Shown: one piece after another, positions 23,060-34,990 of the stretch
How positions within the stretch are numbered: the stretch's first letter is position 1
Layout of the letters: each line of letters opens with the position of its first letter
Assembly (NCBI RefSeq): GCF_019578655.1
Contig: NC_063256.1
Coordinates: 28,630,342-28,694,341 of the forward strand
DNA: 64,000 nucleotides
Direction: 5' to 3'
Origin: Ricinus communis
Taxonomy: Eukaryota; Streptophyta; Magnoliopsida; Malpighiales; Euphorbiaceae
Notes under the pieces: model-generated
The model's database searches: none
Told to the model about the DNA's origin: nothing
Seen by the model: the letters and a program-made list of their open reading frames with translations, nothing else
Program-made: the position numbers and the translations under genes

Positions 23060-23470
23060 TCAAGATTCATCACTAATAGACACAAGACACTTGAAAGATT
23101 GATTAGCAACTTTATGTAAATCAATTGTGTAGGTGTTGCCACTTCTTTCACCTTTGAATATCACTTTGTCATCTATAAAGGAATTGACAAGGCATCCATT
23201 GGAGCTAAAAGTGACTTTATTCCCCTTATCACATAATTGACTTATACTCAATAGATTATGTTTCAAACCATCAACTAGGAAAACAACATTAATGAAAGAT
23301 TTACCATCCTTACTAATGGATTCGATGCCAATTACCTTACCCTTGGCATAATTTCCAAAAGTTACTTTCTCTCCTTTGTAGTCCTTGACATCTATGAAAA
23401 GACTCTTGTCACCCGTCATGTGCCTTGAACATCCACTATCAACATGTCAAAGATTTGTGCTTATGGATTT
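23060..23470 (-). pseudogene. Copia aspartic protease and pre-integrase
   Basis: DSGCSRHMTGDKSLF starts near 23440, where the DSG triad is the retropepsin active site. It runs into VTFGNYAKGKVIGI and LLSISQLCDKGNKVTF, the typical protease to GAG-pre-integrase stretch. It is in frame from the DSG to 23060. Confidence 0.88.
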
Positions 23471-23699
23471 AAGACACACCTATAAAAAGGAGATAAATTC
23501 ACTTGATTTTAGGTACCTAAACAAAGTTGGGTCCTTTGGGGTTAGCATTGCAAGGCTCACTCATGAAAAGATGCCTTTTCCTTATTTTTCATGCAATAAT
23601 GGCAAGTGACTTTAGAATTCTTAATAGAGTTCAAGTTGGTCTTCTTAGCCATTTTTACTTAAGGTTTGGACCTCATATGATTACTATCACACATGCATA

Positions 23700-25373
23700 A
23701 ACAAGGTTTACCAAAATTGTGTTCTTATACATGAATGCATGCTTTGTTCCTCTTGGCTTAGCCTTGGGAACATGTTTACCTTTCCCTTTCTTTTGAATGG
23801 AAGGTTTAGTGTGCGTATTGCTCTTTGAGCTCCATTTGAGTTTCTTTTTAATGCTTGAGATTGCGTGGCTTTAACAAAGATTATATTGTGAGATGAGGAT
23901 GATGAAACTCCTTTGAACCCAAGTCCATGTCTCATAAAGGGAGCTCTTTGAGACATAACTAGGATGTCAAGAGACTACTTTCCTTTATGAAATTCTGAAA
24001 TTGAGTTTCTAAGTTCTTCAACTTCATTTTCAAAGAGTTATTCTCTTTAAAAAGCTTTTCTTTTGAAACATCATCCAATGACTTCTTCCTTTGTTCATCA
24101 TTGGAGGTTTTTAAGGAGGCAATTTCCTTCTTTGAAATTTTAAGATCTTCTTCCAAGCAAGAACATTTGTTTTTATAAGAATTTAATTTTGAAAGCATGT
24201 ATTGCAAGAGCTCATCCTCATCATCCAATAAATCATCACCAAAAGAATAAGAAGATGAACATGAAGATGAAAAGTTACATGAATGAGAAGTAAACATATA
24301 CCTCTTAGGATTCTTCCATATTGGCCATAAAATAAAGATTTGCCTCCTCTTCCCTTTCATTCTCATTGTTAGAGGATGAAGATGCATCACTTCAAGTAGC
24401 CTTCAAACCCTTTTTCTTTTCTTTATCTCCCTTCTTCCTCTTCAAGTACTTTGGACAATCTAGTTTCATATGCCCTTGCTTCCCATATTCGTAACAAGTG
24501 ACTTCCTCCTTATTGTCCTTACTTGTTCTTGATTTGGAGAAGGTCTTTTTGCTTGTGAAGGGCTTGTTGCTTCTTCTTCTTTTTGCTTCAAGTATCCTCT
24601 TGACATGCTTGGTGATGAGCGCTACATCATCACTCTCACTTAGTGCTTCCCTTTGTTCTTCATCATTGCTTGGAATATCAATTGAGTCTTAAGCTTTAGT
24701 GCTAGCTTCCTATAATCTTTATCAACTTCGTCCCTCACAAGAGACATCTTATGAGTTAGAAGCTTACCTATAAGAACATCCATAGGAATTTTCCTTAAAG
24801 TCTTCATTTACTTCTTCAATGCTAGCCACTCTAGCACCATACTTATCCAAAGGAAGGCTCCTAAAGATTTTATTGTTGATGTCCACTAGCTCATAGTGCT
24901 TTCCAAGCTTTCTCATGTTGTTGGTGATTGTGAGAAATCTATTTGTCATGTCGGTGACAGACTCATTAGGCTTTATCTTGAATATCTCGTACTTAGCGAC
25001 GTACATTTGGATCTTTCTTAATTTTAATTGTTTTGTGCCTTCATGGTAGTTCTCCATGGTAGTCCAAATTTGATGAATCGTGGTGCAATGTTGCACTCTC
25101 CCACACTCTTCTCTAGAGAGACAACTCACAAGTATCGCCATTGCTTGCTTGTTCTTGTGGTTGTGCTTCTTATGGGCATCAACCCATTCTTCTCAAGGAA
25201 GAATTCTTTCTTCCCCATTCTTTATTTCGATGGGAGCTCCATTCCTTCATCACATAATCCCACACTTCAATGCCATAGGAATCCAAATCAATTTCCATAC
25301 GGAATTTTCAAAAAGCATAATCGGATCCGTCGAAGAATGCTTTGAGGTATTGGGCTCCTTTATTGGTTGCCAT
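23700..25373 (-). pseudogene. Copia gag (UBN2-type) with zinc knuckle
   Basis: ATG at 25373 opens MATNKGAQYLKAFFDGSDYAF, then an in-frame stop. The conserved core lies at 25141-24764 (IWTTMENYHEGTKQLK, MTNRFLTITNNMRKLGK). The CCHC knuckle near 24525-24480 reads CYEYGKQGHMKLDCP, with its second Cys replaced by Tyr. A Lys/Glu-rich coiled region follows at 24260-23960. Several frameshifts separate the blocks. Confidence 0.85.
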
Positions 25374-25412
25374 GATCTTTACACTCGCAACTAAGCTTCA
25401 TAAAAGTAACTA

Positions 25413-25425
25413 GCCTTTGATACCA
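25413..25425 (-). other. PBS of the copia element
   Basis: On the minus strand TGGTATCAAAGGC lies two to three bases after the LTR end, close to the initiator-Met PBS TGGTATCAGAGCC. Confidence 0.8.
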
Positions 25426-25427
25426 CT

Positions 25428-26409
25428 TACTGTCCCTTGGAACCAAGAAGGGGGGGGGGGGGGTTGAATTGGTGACCTAAAATTGCATAAGTAAAAGACT
25501 TTAGGTAAGAACACAAGAGATTAAGAAAAAGGATGAGAAGATTAAGGGTTAGAGAAGTCAACACAAAGGGTTTATAGTGGTTCGGGAATAAACCTCCCTA
25601 TGTCCATTCCTTAAGGTCATACTTGAGTACTTCACTATAATCGCTTAGATTAATTGAACAAAGATTTCAACTTAATACACTTTAAAAAGAAAGGAAATGA
25701 GTGTAAAAAATTGAGAAATGAATTTGCAAGAGTTTTAGTATATTTATTTTACACACTTAGTTATTGAGTCTTTAAGAGGGGTATTTATACTTATAGCAAC
25801 CCTTTAGAGACGTTATAATGAAGTCAAAACTCCTTCAAAGCAAGATTTAATGATTTGGCAAAAATTGCCTAAAGTCATGGAAAACGCTCCCGCGCTTTCT
25901 AAAAAGAGACATCAGAACTCCAACGGCTCCAGCCACGTGGCACTGATAGGGTGGCTGTTGTCTCAATGATTACTGACCTTGCATTAATTATGCAACCCGC
26001 TTCAACGCCATAATAGCGCCCTAGCGCTTGCCTTGACCGCACCCAGAAGCGCCCTCGCTCTTCTCATTGCACTAACATATGCCAAAATTTGTCTTAACAC
26101 CTAAATTGAGGCGTCCTCATGCTTCTTCGATCTTTAACACTTTGACTGCCAAGTTTCATTAGATGATTAGACTTATGTCAGGTGGACTTTTCAATGTAAA
26201 CTTTTAACCTTATGAAAAATGTCCCCGCGCCTTTGGAGCGCCCTCGTGCTTTTGAGGTATATTTACAACATTTGCTTCAAGGCTAAAGAATGTTTCAGAT
26301 AGGCTTCGTTCTTTGATGCTCTGTCACATAGACACTTAGTCATGGTGTTAGTGATAATTAATTTGGTTGTTCGAATCAAAATAGAGATCAATTGCACCTT
26401 AGGTCAACA
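25428..26409 (-). repeat. 5' LTR of the SIRE-like copia element
   Basis: It starts on the minus strand with TGTTGACCTAAGG at 26409 and ends near 25428. It is homologous to 17111-18179 with scattered substitutions, a deletion near 25650 and a G-run of about 14 near 25450. Confidence 0.9.
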
Positions 26410-26535
26410 TCACCAACTAGGGTGTGGAAGGTGTGAGTTGTGTTCGTCCACCTCTCGAGCAAGAGGTAAACATAAGTGTTATCGACCCTCCCGGCGACTA
26501 ATGGGACTGTGGCCACGAATCGACGGATGTCGATA
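26410..26535 (-). pseudogene. PMD protein, middle fragment, copy B
   Basis: The minus strand encodes DIRRFVATVPLVAGRVDNTY followed by VYLLLERWTNTTHTFHTLVG. The last part matches the N-terminal PMD motif (LVERWRPETHTFH..GE). It joins in frame across the solo LTR to 29475-29381 and across the copia element to GELT at 17105. It has no stop codon. Confidence 0.8.
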
Positions 26536-26540
26536 TCTTT
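26536..26540. repeat. Target-site duplication TCTTT (left)
   Basis: It is identical to 29381-29385 at the other end of the solo LTR. Confidence 0.9.
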
Positions 26541-29380
26541 TGTAACACCCGGAATTTTTATATATTTAATAATGAGTTTTTATTTAAGTTAATTTTAGCT
26601 TTATTTTTATTCGGTTTAATTGGAATGATTTAAATACAAATTTTGAATGTTCATGTTAGATAAACAAATGAGTTATTTTTCATATCCAATTAGTTTGATT
26701 TTTAAGGAGCTAATTAAATAAATTATTTGAGGAATAATTTATATTTTTATTTAGTTATTCAAATTTTCTCCAAATGCATATTTATATAAATAAAATTATA
26801 TATTGAAAAATTATGATAGAAATTGTAAGGGATGTTTTTATAAAAGAATTTTGAGAAAATTGGTATTATAATTGATTAGTAGTATTAAATTTTAAGTTGG
26901 AAATTGATTATTTAATTTAATTGTGTGTTAGGACTAAATTGAAAATTTATTTTGGAATAAGGATTGAAAGTATAATTTTATTTTTATGAGGGTTTAATGG
27001 AAATTTGTGAGTTTGGTATTTCTGTAAATAAATATGTCGGTCAGGGGTATTTGTGTAATTGTGTATTTTCAGTAATTCTAATTTGGCCCAAATTAAATAG
27101 TTAAGGGCTTAATTGAAAGGCTAAAAAGAAGTTTAGGGATTAAATTGGAATTCTGCAGGATGAAATTATAAGTAATTAAGAAAGTTGAGGGACCAAATTG
27201 TAATAAGGAAAAGTTTAGGGGTCAAATGTCGATATAGAAGAAAGGAAGAGAGAGAGAGAGAGAGTGCGGCGCCGGGAAGAGAGAGAGAGGGGACGCAGGC
27301 GTCGATGGCGAGCCCGGGCGCGGAGCGCCATGGGCGAGCGGCTCCAGGCGGAGCTAGAAGAGCTGGCGCTGGATTCAGCGTGAGCTTTCCTGGCTTGTTG
27401 GCCGAGTTGGGTGGCGATCGGCTCCTGAGGGCTCTTCAGCGATGGGCGACGCTTGGGGTGACCGGAGTTGCAAGATCCGGCAAAGTGAAACTTAGAGTGG
27501 CAGCCGCGTTTTTGGGCTTTTCCGGCGAGCTCCGGCAGAGGATGGATGATCGGAGGACGTATCCCGACTCTCCTCATCTCAAGCTTCGCATTGGCACCGG
27601 TTTTGTGGCGATCGGGCTTCGTTTGCAAATCGATGGTCGAGATCGTCCGCAAATCTCTCCGGATGATCGGGTGTCAGATCGGAAAATCGGAAGTGGGAAT
27701 CATCGTCAGTGCGTCGTTGTGAGTCCGATGGTGTGTCCAGATCGTCGATCGGACTCCGGCGGCCGGAGGCGAGTCGACCGAGCGTCTCGGTAATTTTCTC
27801 TAGCCGTTGATCTTGGAAATCCTTTGATTTTAAATTTGTGTCTATTGGGTTATATTGATTATTTGATGATATTTGTGAGTCAAATAATTGTCAATTTGCC
27901 TGCCATAGTCGTGTTTTTGTGCTGTGTGGCGGAGTCGGGAAATAGTAAAGTTTGGGGACCCGACTCCCGTTGTTTAAATTGTTGGATATTTGGAGTGTTT
28001 TTCTGGCAGGTCCTGGACCCGTTTTTACGGGGGGTAATGTTCGTGTTGTAGGGGAGGTTCTCACGGATTTTCGGTGAGAATTCTCCGAGTCGAGATTCTT
28101 AGACAACACCAGGAGTCTAGACCTAGGATTAAAGATCGATTGTTTCAGCGTTTTGATAAATTGTTTTCCGTGACTAGATTGTCCGTTTGTTCGGCTCGCT
28201 CCAACTGAGGCACCGGAGCAGAGCTAGGAGGTCGCCCAATTCTGTGAGTTAAGTCATTTAATCATTGCGCTATTGCTAAGTTTGATTTTAATATGCTATT
28301 TTGAAAGTTCATGCTTAATATGGTTATTAGTATCGCAACGTAAATAATTTCACTGAATTATTCATTATTAAAGGTAATATAAGTATTATTATAGTAATGT
28401 TATGATAATACCATATATAATCAGTTTTCCATATGAGTTGCCTGATGTCTTACTCTTAATTGTTAATTGTTATTTTGATATGGTTGAATGATTTCATTAT
28501 ACAATGATATTTATTATATGTGATGATTTCGATTTGGGGATGTGGCTTTCAGAGAACATGCCGCTTCCGATGGGTTACATCAGATCGCGTCTGCAGTAAT
28601 GATCCCTGGATATAAGGTTATTATGGATTTGTTTGCCCCGATCGAGCATTGCTCTCCGGGCCGAGTTCGATTGATTCACGGAGTTAAGGTCCCCGATCGA
28701 GCGATGCTCTCTGGGCGCCAGCTTATTTGGAATTCAAGTGTTCAGGCTAGAGGTAAGGACCCTGATCGAGCTTGCTCTCTGGGTGCCAGACCTGTTGGAT
28801 TAAGAGAGCCGAAAGGCTATTAGAATTTGGGGTTAGGGTTCTACTGAGCCACTCGTCCCGTAAAAGTAAATATATATTTTTATTTATTTATTTATTATGG
28901 TATGATTATAATGTGGATTGTATTTACGTGCATGGTTTGATATACTGATTTGAATAATCTATGTTTTCTGAGAAGAAGCAATATTCTCTAGACTATTTGA
29001 TTTTAACTCACTCTAGACCGGCCTCATTTTTACTGTTTTTCAGATTCGTGACTGTTAGTCCTCTCGCGACTCTTATTCAGTAACCCGACTCCTTCATCAT
29101 CGGGTGATGTATTTGATTTGGTATGTAAATTGGTAAATCTTAGATTCTCCGCAGTAGTAATAGTAGATGTATCAGTTGTAAATTTTCTGAGTTTCAGGTC
29201 TCGCCTAGTTTTTCCGCATCAAGTATTTATGTAGAATGTAGCTGTTAAGATAAATTGTGGCTTTAATAATATTAATTTGAGATGAGATTTATTTAAATCA
29301 GTGAGTGTCAGGCTTACTACGGGTTTCGGTGGCCTTAAGCCTACCCATTCCCTCACGGGCCCACGGGTGGGGTCGTGACA
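26541..29380 (+). mobile_element. Solo LTR of the non-autonomous 2.9-kb-LTR family
   Basis: A single LTR (TGTAACACCC ... GGTCGTGACA) with perfect TCTTT duplications and no interior is the usual product of LTR-LTR recombination. It is clearly diverged from 1171-4081. Its GC-rich core (27240-27790) keeps one open frame of 202 codons, 27185-27793. The CCTGATCGAGC..TTGCTCTC repeats are at 28637-28790. It inserted within the second exon of the antisense PMD frame. Confidence 0.93.
27185..27793 (+). other. Open frame in the GC-rich core of the solo LTR
   Basis: The 202-codon frame is Arg/Gly/Ala-rich with no recognisable domain. A 197-codon frame occupies the same part of the LTR at 6136-6729. A minus-strand frame of 145 codons (27652-27215) overlaps it, so openness may simply reflect GC richness. 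Coding status is doubtful. Confidence 0.25.
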
Positions 29381-29475
29381 TCTTTGATCCTAGCCCGGAC
29401 CGAGCTAGGGAGCTTATCGAACCACTCACGAGCATCATAAAAATTACCGGCGAACCGGATAGACATAATGTCACC
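29381..29475 (-). pseudogene. PMD protein, 5' part of second exon, copy B
   Basis: After a TTTTTAG acceptor at 29476 the minus strand encodes GDIMSIRFAGNFYDAREWFD and KLPSSVRARIK, continuing in frame to DIDIRRF at 26535 if the solo LTR and one target duplication are removed. No stops are seen in this piece. Confidence 0.7.
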
Positions 29476-29504
29476 CTAAAAAGCCAAATACACAGGTATT
29501 AAAC

Positions 29505-30650
29505 ATTATGTGCATACAAAAAGATCCTAAACAAGTAAATATATGTCTATTAGTTGTTATTTTTCATAAAAAAAAACCCCGAAAACCCTCGTTCAGCCCG
29601 TGAATGGTGAGCCTATCGGCTCTACAGTCTAGGGCACATGAATTTTCGATAATTTGTCATATATTTTGGACAAATAACATGTATATCAAGTCTATAATTT
29701 GCAGAAAATAATGTTTAATCTAAGAAATTACCTCTCCAACAACTAGAAATGCGCAGTTGGTGTTCAATTTTGCTAAAAGGGGAATTTCTTCTTCTTTCAC
29801 AAGCCCAAGATCATTTTGGTGAGAAATTATAGCAGAAAAATTCAGTGTGATTGAGGACATCCAGCAAATCTTGAGAAAGAGCTTGCCATTTCAGAACTAA
29901 TTTCGTGAAATTTCGTGGAGAAATGAAGAAGAAATCACAAAAAGAGTAAGAAAGGTTTTGAGAGAAAAGTAAATGAGAAGGAAAAAATTGAATAAAGTGT
30001 GAATATAAGGCTACTTATATGTCTTGGAAGGGGGCAAAAATGTTATTTAGGTCCCCGACTTGTCAAAATTACGTCTTAGTCCAAAAGTTGGTACAAGCAT
30101 AGAAGACACATAAAAGCCTAGTTGGCACCCTAAGGGGGAATTCTCGAGAAAATTACAAGTTTGGTCCCTGACCCATCAAAATTACGTTTTAGTTCCTGAG
30201 TGGGCCAAATACCAATATAGCTTCCATAAAGCATCGAAATGAATCAGATCGTACCCCGAGGCGTAAATTCTAATCGAAAGTACCCGAAAGTGGAGAATTA
30301 CCAAATTGATCTGATGTGGTAAATTATTTCTTAGAATGGAAAATAGCCAATGGAAAGTCTCTGCAATCATCAATTCAACAGGTGTGACCTAATTCAACGG
30401 GCATAGTTCCCAAATAGCAGGCGAAGTCCTCAACCTAAGCAGGCGAAGCCCTTAACCTAAGAAGGCGAAGTCCTTCAAATTTAAGCGGTCGTGGTCCAAA
30501 CATCAAATCAATGATCAAAGTTAGAGCTTACGAGGCATGGCTTCTACAGTTCACAGAAATATCCTTTTGCCATATCCTTGATATTTATGATTTATCTCAA
30601 TTTATTTAAATGCAATGCATGCTTATAAGTCTCAACAAACCAAGGGGCAT
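29505..30650 (+). mobile_element. 3' internal region of Tat-type copy B
   Basis: It is homologous to 1-1170 of copy A. It includes the first exon and intron of the antisense PMD gene and a three-unit minisatellite at 30419-30490. It ends in a weak polypurine stretch (AAGGGGC at 30642) just before the LTR start. The segment 30541-30705 has no counterpart in copy A, where it was deleted. Confidence 0.65.
29732..29889 (-). pseudogene. First exon of antisense PMD-type gene, copy B
   Basis: ATG at 29889 opens MASSFSRFAG. After a small deletion and an in-frame stop the peptide resumes with NDLGLVKEEEIPLLAKL and ends LVVGE at a GTAATT donor (29731). The next exon begins in the same phase at 29475. 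The counterpart in copy A (487-324) has lost other bases, so the ancestral frame is supported by comparing the two. Confidence 0.6.
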
Positions 30651-30651
30651 C

Positions 30652-32810
30652 TATCAGCATCCTTTTCCGGATTTAGATATTGAGGGAATTGTGAAAAACT
30701 CTGTGATGAAAGTTACTACATTCTCAGGTCTCGAGAGACGAAGGATGGGTGAATCCGAGGCTAGGGTAGAGATTAATCCGACTAAAATTACCTTTTAAAA
30801 ATCAATTTGGACCCGATTGTCAAAAAAAATAAAGTTTGAAGGTCAAAATGAGGGATTTCACAAATTCAGGGACCTAAGTCGGCTCTACATAGTGCTGATT
30901 AAGGCTTTTTCATTTTGACATCATTTTTCTTGATGATTTTACATCCAAATACATATTCTAGAAGATTTTTGATAATAATCATAGATTTTAATGATATTTA
31001 TTTAAATTTAAAGAATTAAATTTGGATATTTATCAACTTATTTTTTAAAAAATATATAAGATTATCGTTTTCTTTATGGTTTCCTTTGAAATCCTACATC
31101 TATAAATAGAAAGAGGAATCTAAGGTTTAAAGGGGGTTAACAACAACAAGAATCAACAGAGAGAGAAAAAGGAGAAAAAGCAAAAAGAGAAATGGAGAGT
31201 ACAAAAGCCAATATTGAGAAAAAGAAAGGAGAAAAACTAATGCTCTTAATTAGGCAGAAGATTTAGGTCACTAAGAAAGAAGACTACTAAAGAAAGAATT
31301 ATTTTTGGGAACCTTTTTATAATCGGCAGAAGCTTTTCCAACACCACATCCAGCACTGGATTCCCTACCAGTCTTTAATTCAACTGCATCTTTATCATCT
31401 CAGACTCGCAGAACCATCAACTACGGTGACAACCTGAGGGTCACTCTGAACATGCATCCATCATCATCCTAAACTGGTTTCTGATTAGATTAGGGTTTCT
31501 TGTGGATCTGCATGTTATTAGTTTATTGGGTTTTGAAATCTGATAATAAGAACACTAGGGTTTTGAATATGATAATATTGCCAATATTAGGTTTTCGAAT
31601 CTGATTAGACACATGCATAGAATTAATGATTAGATTTATATTTTTATTATGATTCAGTAATTAAATATATTTATTAGAATTTTATGATCAAACTGTTGCC
31701 TTTGTTTATTGTATGTTCAGTTTTTTAGTGTTACATAGTTTTTGGACTTTCTGGCTTAGATCGACTGTTATTTGCTATTATCTTTTATTTTTATTTTATT
31801 TCTTTCACATCTAATCAATTTTTACCCTCTATCCAGGTGGAAATCGGCTCTAGGAACGCAAGGAACACATTGAAAAGTCAAAAGAATCTACCTGGAACCC
31901 TAGAGCCAATTGATCAGCTCTATGTCCAATATCGATCGGCTCTATGCATTTTTGTCCTAATTTTTGGCTTTTTGTCAGGTTTTGATGTATTTTTCATCAG
32001 TTTTATGTACTGTATTAGATTTTAGGGCTTTTTCTTTGTAATTTTAGTTTTAGGCCTGGTTGTAATAGTTAGATTTATTTCTTCCATCTTATTTTGCTTA
32101 TTTTTGCTTACTGTATGATTAAATATGTGTTGTGCGATTGATTAACTAAAATGGGCCATATAGACTTAGAGCTAAAATTGGACCTGAAATGAAAATTGTA
32201 GTCCAATAGGCTAATCAACACTAATTGGGCTTAAACTCTAAAATTAAAGTAGACTCAGTGGGCTTTAGCATGTCTTAAGTAGGATTGGGTTTTATTAGAT
32301 TTAAGTTCACACAGAACAGGCCTTGTTATAATAAGTAGTCTATTAGGCCTAAAAGGGTGGAAATCAAAAGCATAATTTATAAATGGGCTAGACTAAGTGA
32401 GCTATATATATAATTAATTAGTAATTTAGATTAACAGCTCTAATATAGGTTGGGCTTAGATAAAATGGATTAGACCTAGTTGAATTATGCGTGTTATTTG
32501 GTAAGCCTGTGTATGAATTGCTTGTGTTTATAGGGAATAATTTGTTAAATATTATAATTAAAGATTAATCTACACAAATAAGGAAGTTGGCTTCCGGATC
32601 CATCTCTGGACTTTATGGCGTAAGCTTCCTTATGGAATTTGAGAAACACCACTCATTAGTAAATGTGTCCTAGTGATTACCCGGGTGACGACCCCCGTCT
32701 CCGCACTAGTCTTAGTGATTAGTTAGCGTGTTTCCAATTAGGTTGAAAAGCCTTATAGTGCTGTAATGCTAAAGACACTTGGGTGCGTGCCCGAAACATC
32801 CACCGCCACT
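30652..32810 (+). repeat. Tat-type LTR of copy B
   Basis: It begins TATCAGCATCC (cf. TGTCAGCACCC) and ends near CACCGCCA. It aligns over its length with the LTRs at 7250-9540 and 37637-39830. No intact PBS follows. The palindromic GATCGGCTC cluster is at 31840-31945. A polypurine remnant before it argues it is a 3' LTR. Confidence 0.75.
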
Positions 32811-33720
32811 AGGTATTAATGTGTTTGATCTTTTCAATAATCCTTTGTTATAATTTTTAATACGTTCTGAAGAAATCCATAATATGCATCTTAATATTCT
32901 GCAAAAAATAAGTGAAAAGTTAACTAGTAGTTGTCCTCCTAGTCTTAAGAGTAATAATTTAAGTGTTAATGCTAGGGAGAAAGAAACCTAGGAGGAACTC
33001 GAGGGGAAATCTTCTGCTAACAATGATAAAACTCTTAGGAAAAAAGTGAAAGTTGCTACTATGGTTGAAACTCAAGTCTTCCAGGCCGAGGAAAAAAGGA
33101 GAATGTTAGGGTGGCAACTGCAAATGGCACAACATTTGTAGACCATATTTACCTCATTAGATTTATGTGAATGTTAACCAACCTACTACTGTGTATGATG
33201 TGGAAGGAGGCCCAGGGGCGATCCTCTAGTAGTTAATCAGTGTAGGGATTCATTGAACCAAGACAAATGACAACTACAAGTAGATATAGAGGTTGTAAAA
33301 GATATGATATTGTATGGTCTTGGCCTGAGACATAGACAGATAGACCGATCAAAGTTTCATAAACCATATTTTACTATTGTAAATGTTAATAATCCTTACC
33401 CTGGAAAATATAGAGTTCCTAATTTCACCCTTTTCTTTGGTGGTCATTCTACTCTAGAGCACACTTCTAAATTTACTACTCAATGTGGTGAATTGGCTAA
33501 TTTAGAAAATTTTATCAATTTTAAGTTGAGGCTTTTTTTTAATCATTTAATAGGATTAGCCTTTGCTTGGTATGCTATTTTGCCAAGAAAGTGCATATGC
33601 ACATGGTAGGAAATAGAGAGGCAAATCCATACCAAATTCTTCAAGGCTAAGCTAAAAATGATTAATGGTAAATACTTGGAGAAGTATTATCCCACCATGT
33701 GGGGAAATGATTGAGAAACA
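32811..33720 (+). pseudogene. Ty3/gypsy gag remnant downstream of LTR B
   Basis: Read with a few shifts, the plus strand gives ..MHLNILQKISEKLTSS.., then from 33304 the gag core NPYPGKYRVPNFTLFFGGHS, EHTSKFTTQCGELANLENF and LAFAWYAIL, then an ..IERQIHTKFFKAKLK tail. This is the retrotransposon gag domain of a Tat/Athila-like element. It stops at about 33720, where non-gag sequence begins. Its place after an LTR suggests LTR B could also have served as a 5' LTR (tandem arrangement), or it belongs to another copy. Confidence 0.75.
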
Positions 33721-34760
33721 AGAAATGAAAGTTTAGGGCCAATGAAGTGGCCACTAGTAGTTTGTAGGACTTATGTGTTTTATGTATTTCTTTTTGCGTT
33801 TTTAAGTTATATGTGTTTGATAGGATATTATTTTGTTTTATGTGAAGCCAAATAAATGGCTAGTAATATGTTTTTCTTTTATTTTGAAAAGAAAGTTTGG
33901 TTTCAATAAAAGTAGGCCTCATGACCACTTTTAAAGCTTGAGTAATTTGTGTTGTTTTTATTTTTGATTTCTAGCAAATACCATATGGCCAAAAGCATAA
34001 ATTTTAAAGTAAAATACAAATAAGTACAAATAAATACATGTGCAAAATGGCTAGAGTGAATAGTGTGCAAAGTGTTGAATAGAGTGGCTACAATTTATGG
34101 TTGTATGAGTTATGATATGGTTGTGGTGCATCAGTGTAATAATGTAAAGTGGTATTGGTACATGTGGGCTTTACAGCCACATCTCATTTAATCTCTCAAA
34201 GCTAACCATATTAAATATAACTACCAGAAAGCATTGCCATATTATAAAGTCAAAGTAATAGCCAAACATAGTATGTCAAAGCCACATCACATCTAGAATA
34301 GCTCTTATAGGTGAAGTCACAACAAAAACAACCATGAGATATAATTGGAGGGCTTAAGTAAAAGATACATGTGCAATAACTACATCAATGGCAAGTTGGC
34401 TTAGAAGAGAAGTCCCTGTAAAGTCATGACAATATCTACACTCAAATAAAGTAAGTTAAAAGGTGCACATGTTGATTCCTATTTTATAAATATTGTGGCC
34501 TTTGAATATGCCAACAAATGAAAAATAAGATTAATAAATTAATGATAAAATGAAAATATGAAAAAAAGTTCCATTGGCATTTTATTTCAATTTGACATAA
34601 TTAATACATGCATGTAAATTTACGAAATGATGCATACAATATATTACATGTACTTTTACTAATTGGGATAGACCATTAACATATGGAGTCATAAAACAAT
34701 GGTCTTAGGTTAAGGTTGCAAATTCTAAGGTGAACAGATCCTTAAAATTATTTTCAATTT
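33721..34760. other. AT-rich non-coding stretch
   Basis: No reading frame, RNA or terminal repeat could be supported here on either strand. Confidence 0.5.
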
Positions 34761-34990
34761 AAGGCTCTAGAGAACCTCGAATTCATCAGAATTTGAGGCT
34801 CCAGTGCCTCGAATTCAATCGAAATTTGAAGCGCTAGAGCCTCAAATTCATAGAAACTTGAGGCTCTAGTACCTCGAATTCAATCCACATTTGAGGCTCC
34901 AACACTTTGAATTCATTTTAAATTTTGAGGCTCTAAAGAGTTTCGAAATCATTCTAAATTTTGAGGCTCTAGAGCCTCAAAATTCATCAA
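34761..34990. repeat. Minisatellite of about seven 33-bp units
   Basis: Units begin at about 34763, 34797, 34830, 34862, 34893, 34929 and 34963. Each contains TTTGAGGCTCTAG followed by CCTCGAATTCA with variation. The centre of a unit is self-complementary (GAGGCTCTAGAGCCTC). Confidence 0.9.

Larger units (their letters stand above)
17111..26409 (-). mobile_element. Full-length Ty1-copia (SIRE-like) retrotransposon
   Basis: Two LTRs of about 1 kb (17111-18179 and 25428-26409), a PBS, a polypurine tract, gag-pol in copia order (gag, protease, integrase, RT, RNase H) and a perfect 5-bp target duplication define a complete element on the minus strand. Its length of about 9.3 kb and the 1.8 kb of extra sequence between RNase H and the 3' LTR suggest the SIRE lineage. 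Many stops and frameshifts and an internal hAT MITE make it inactive. It inserted into the PMD frame of Tat copy B. Confidence 0.9.
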
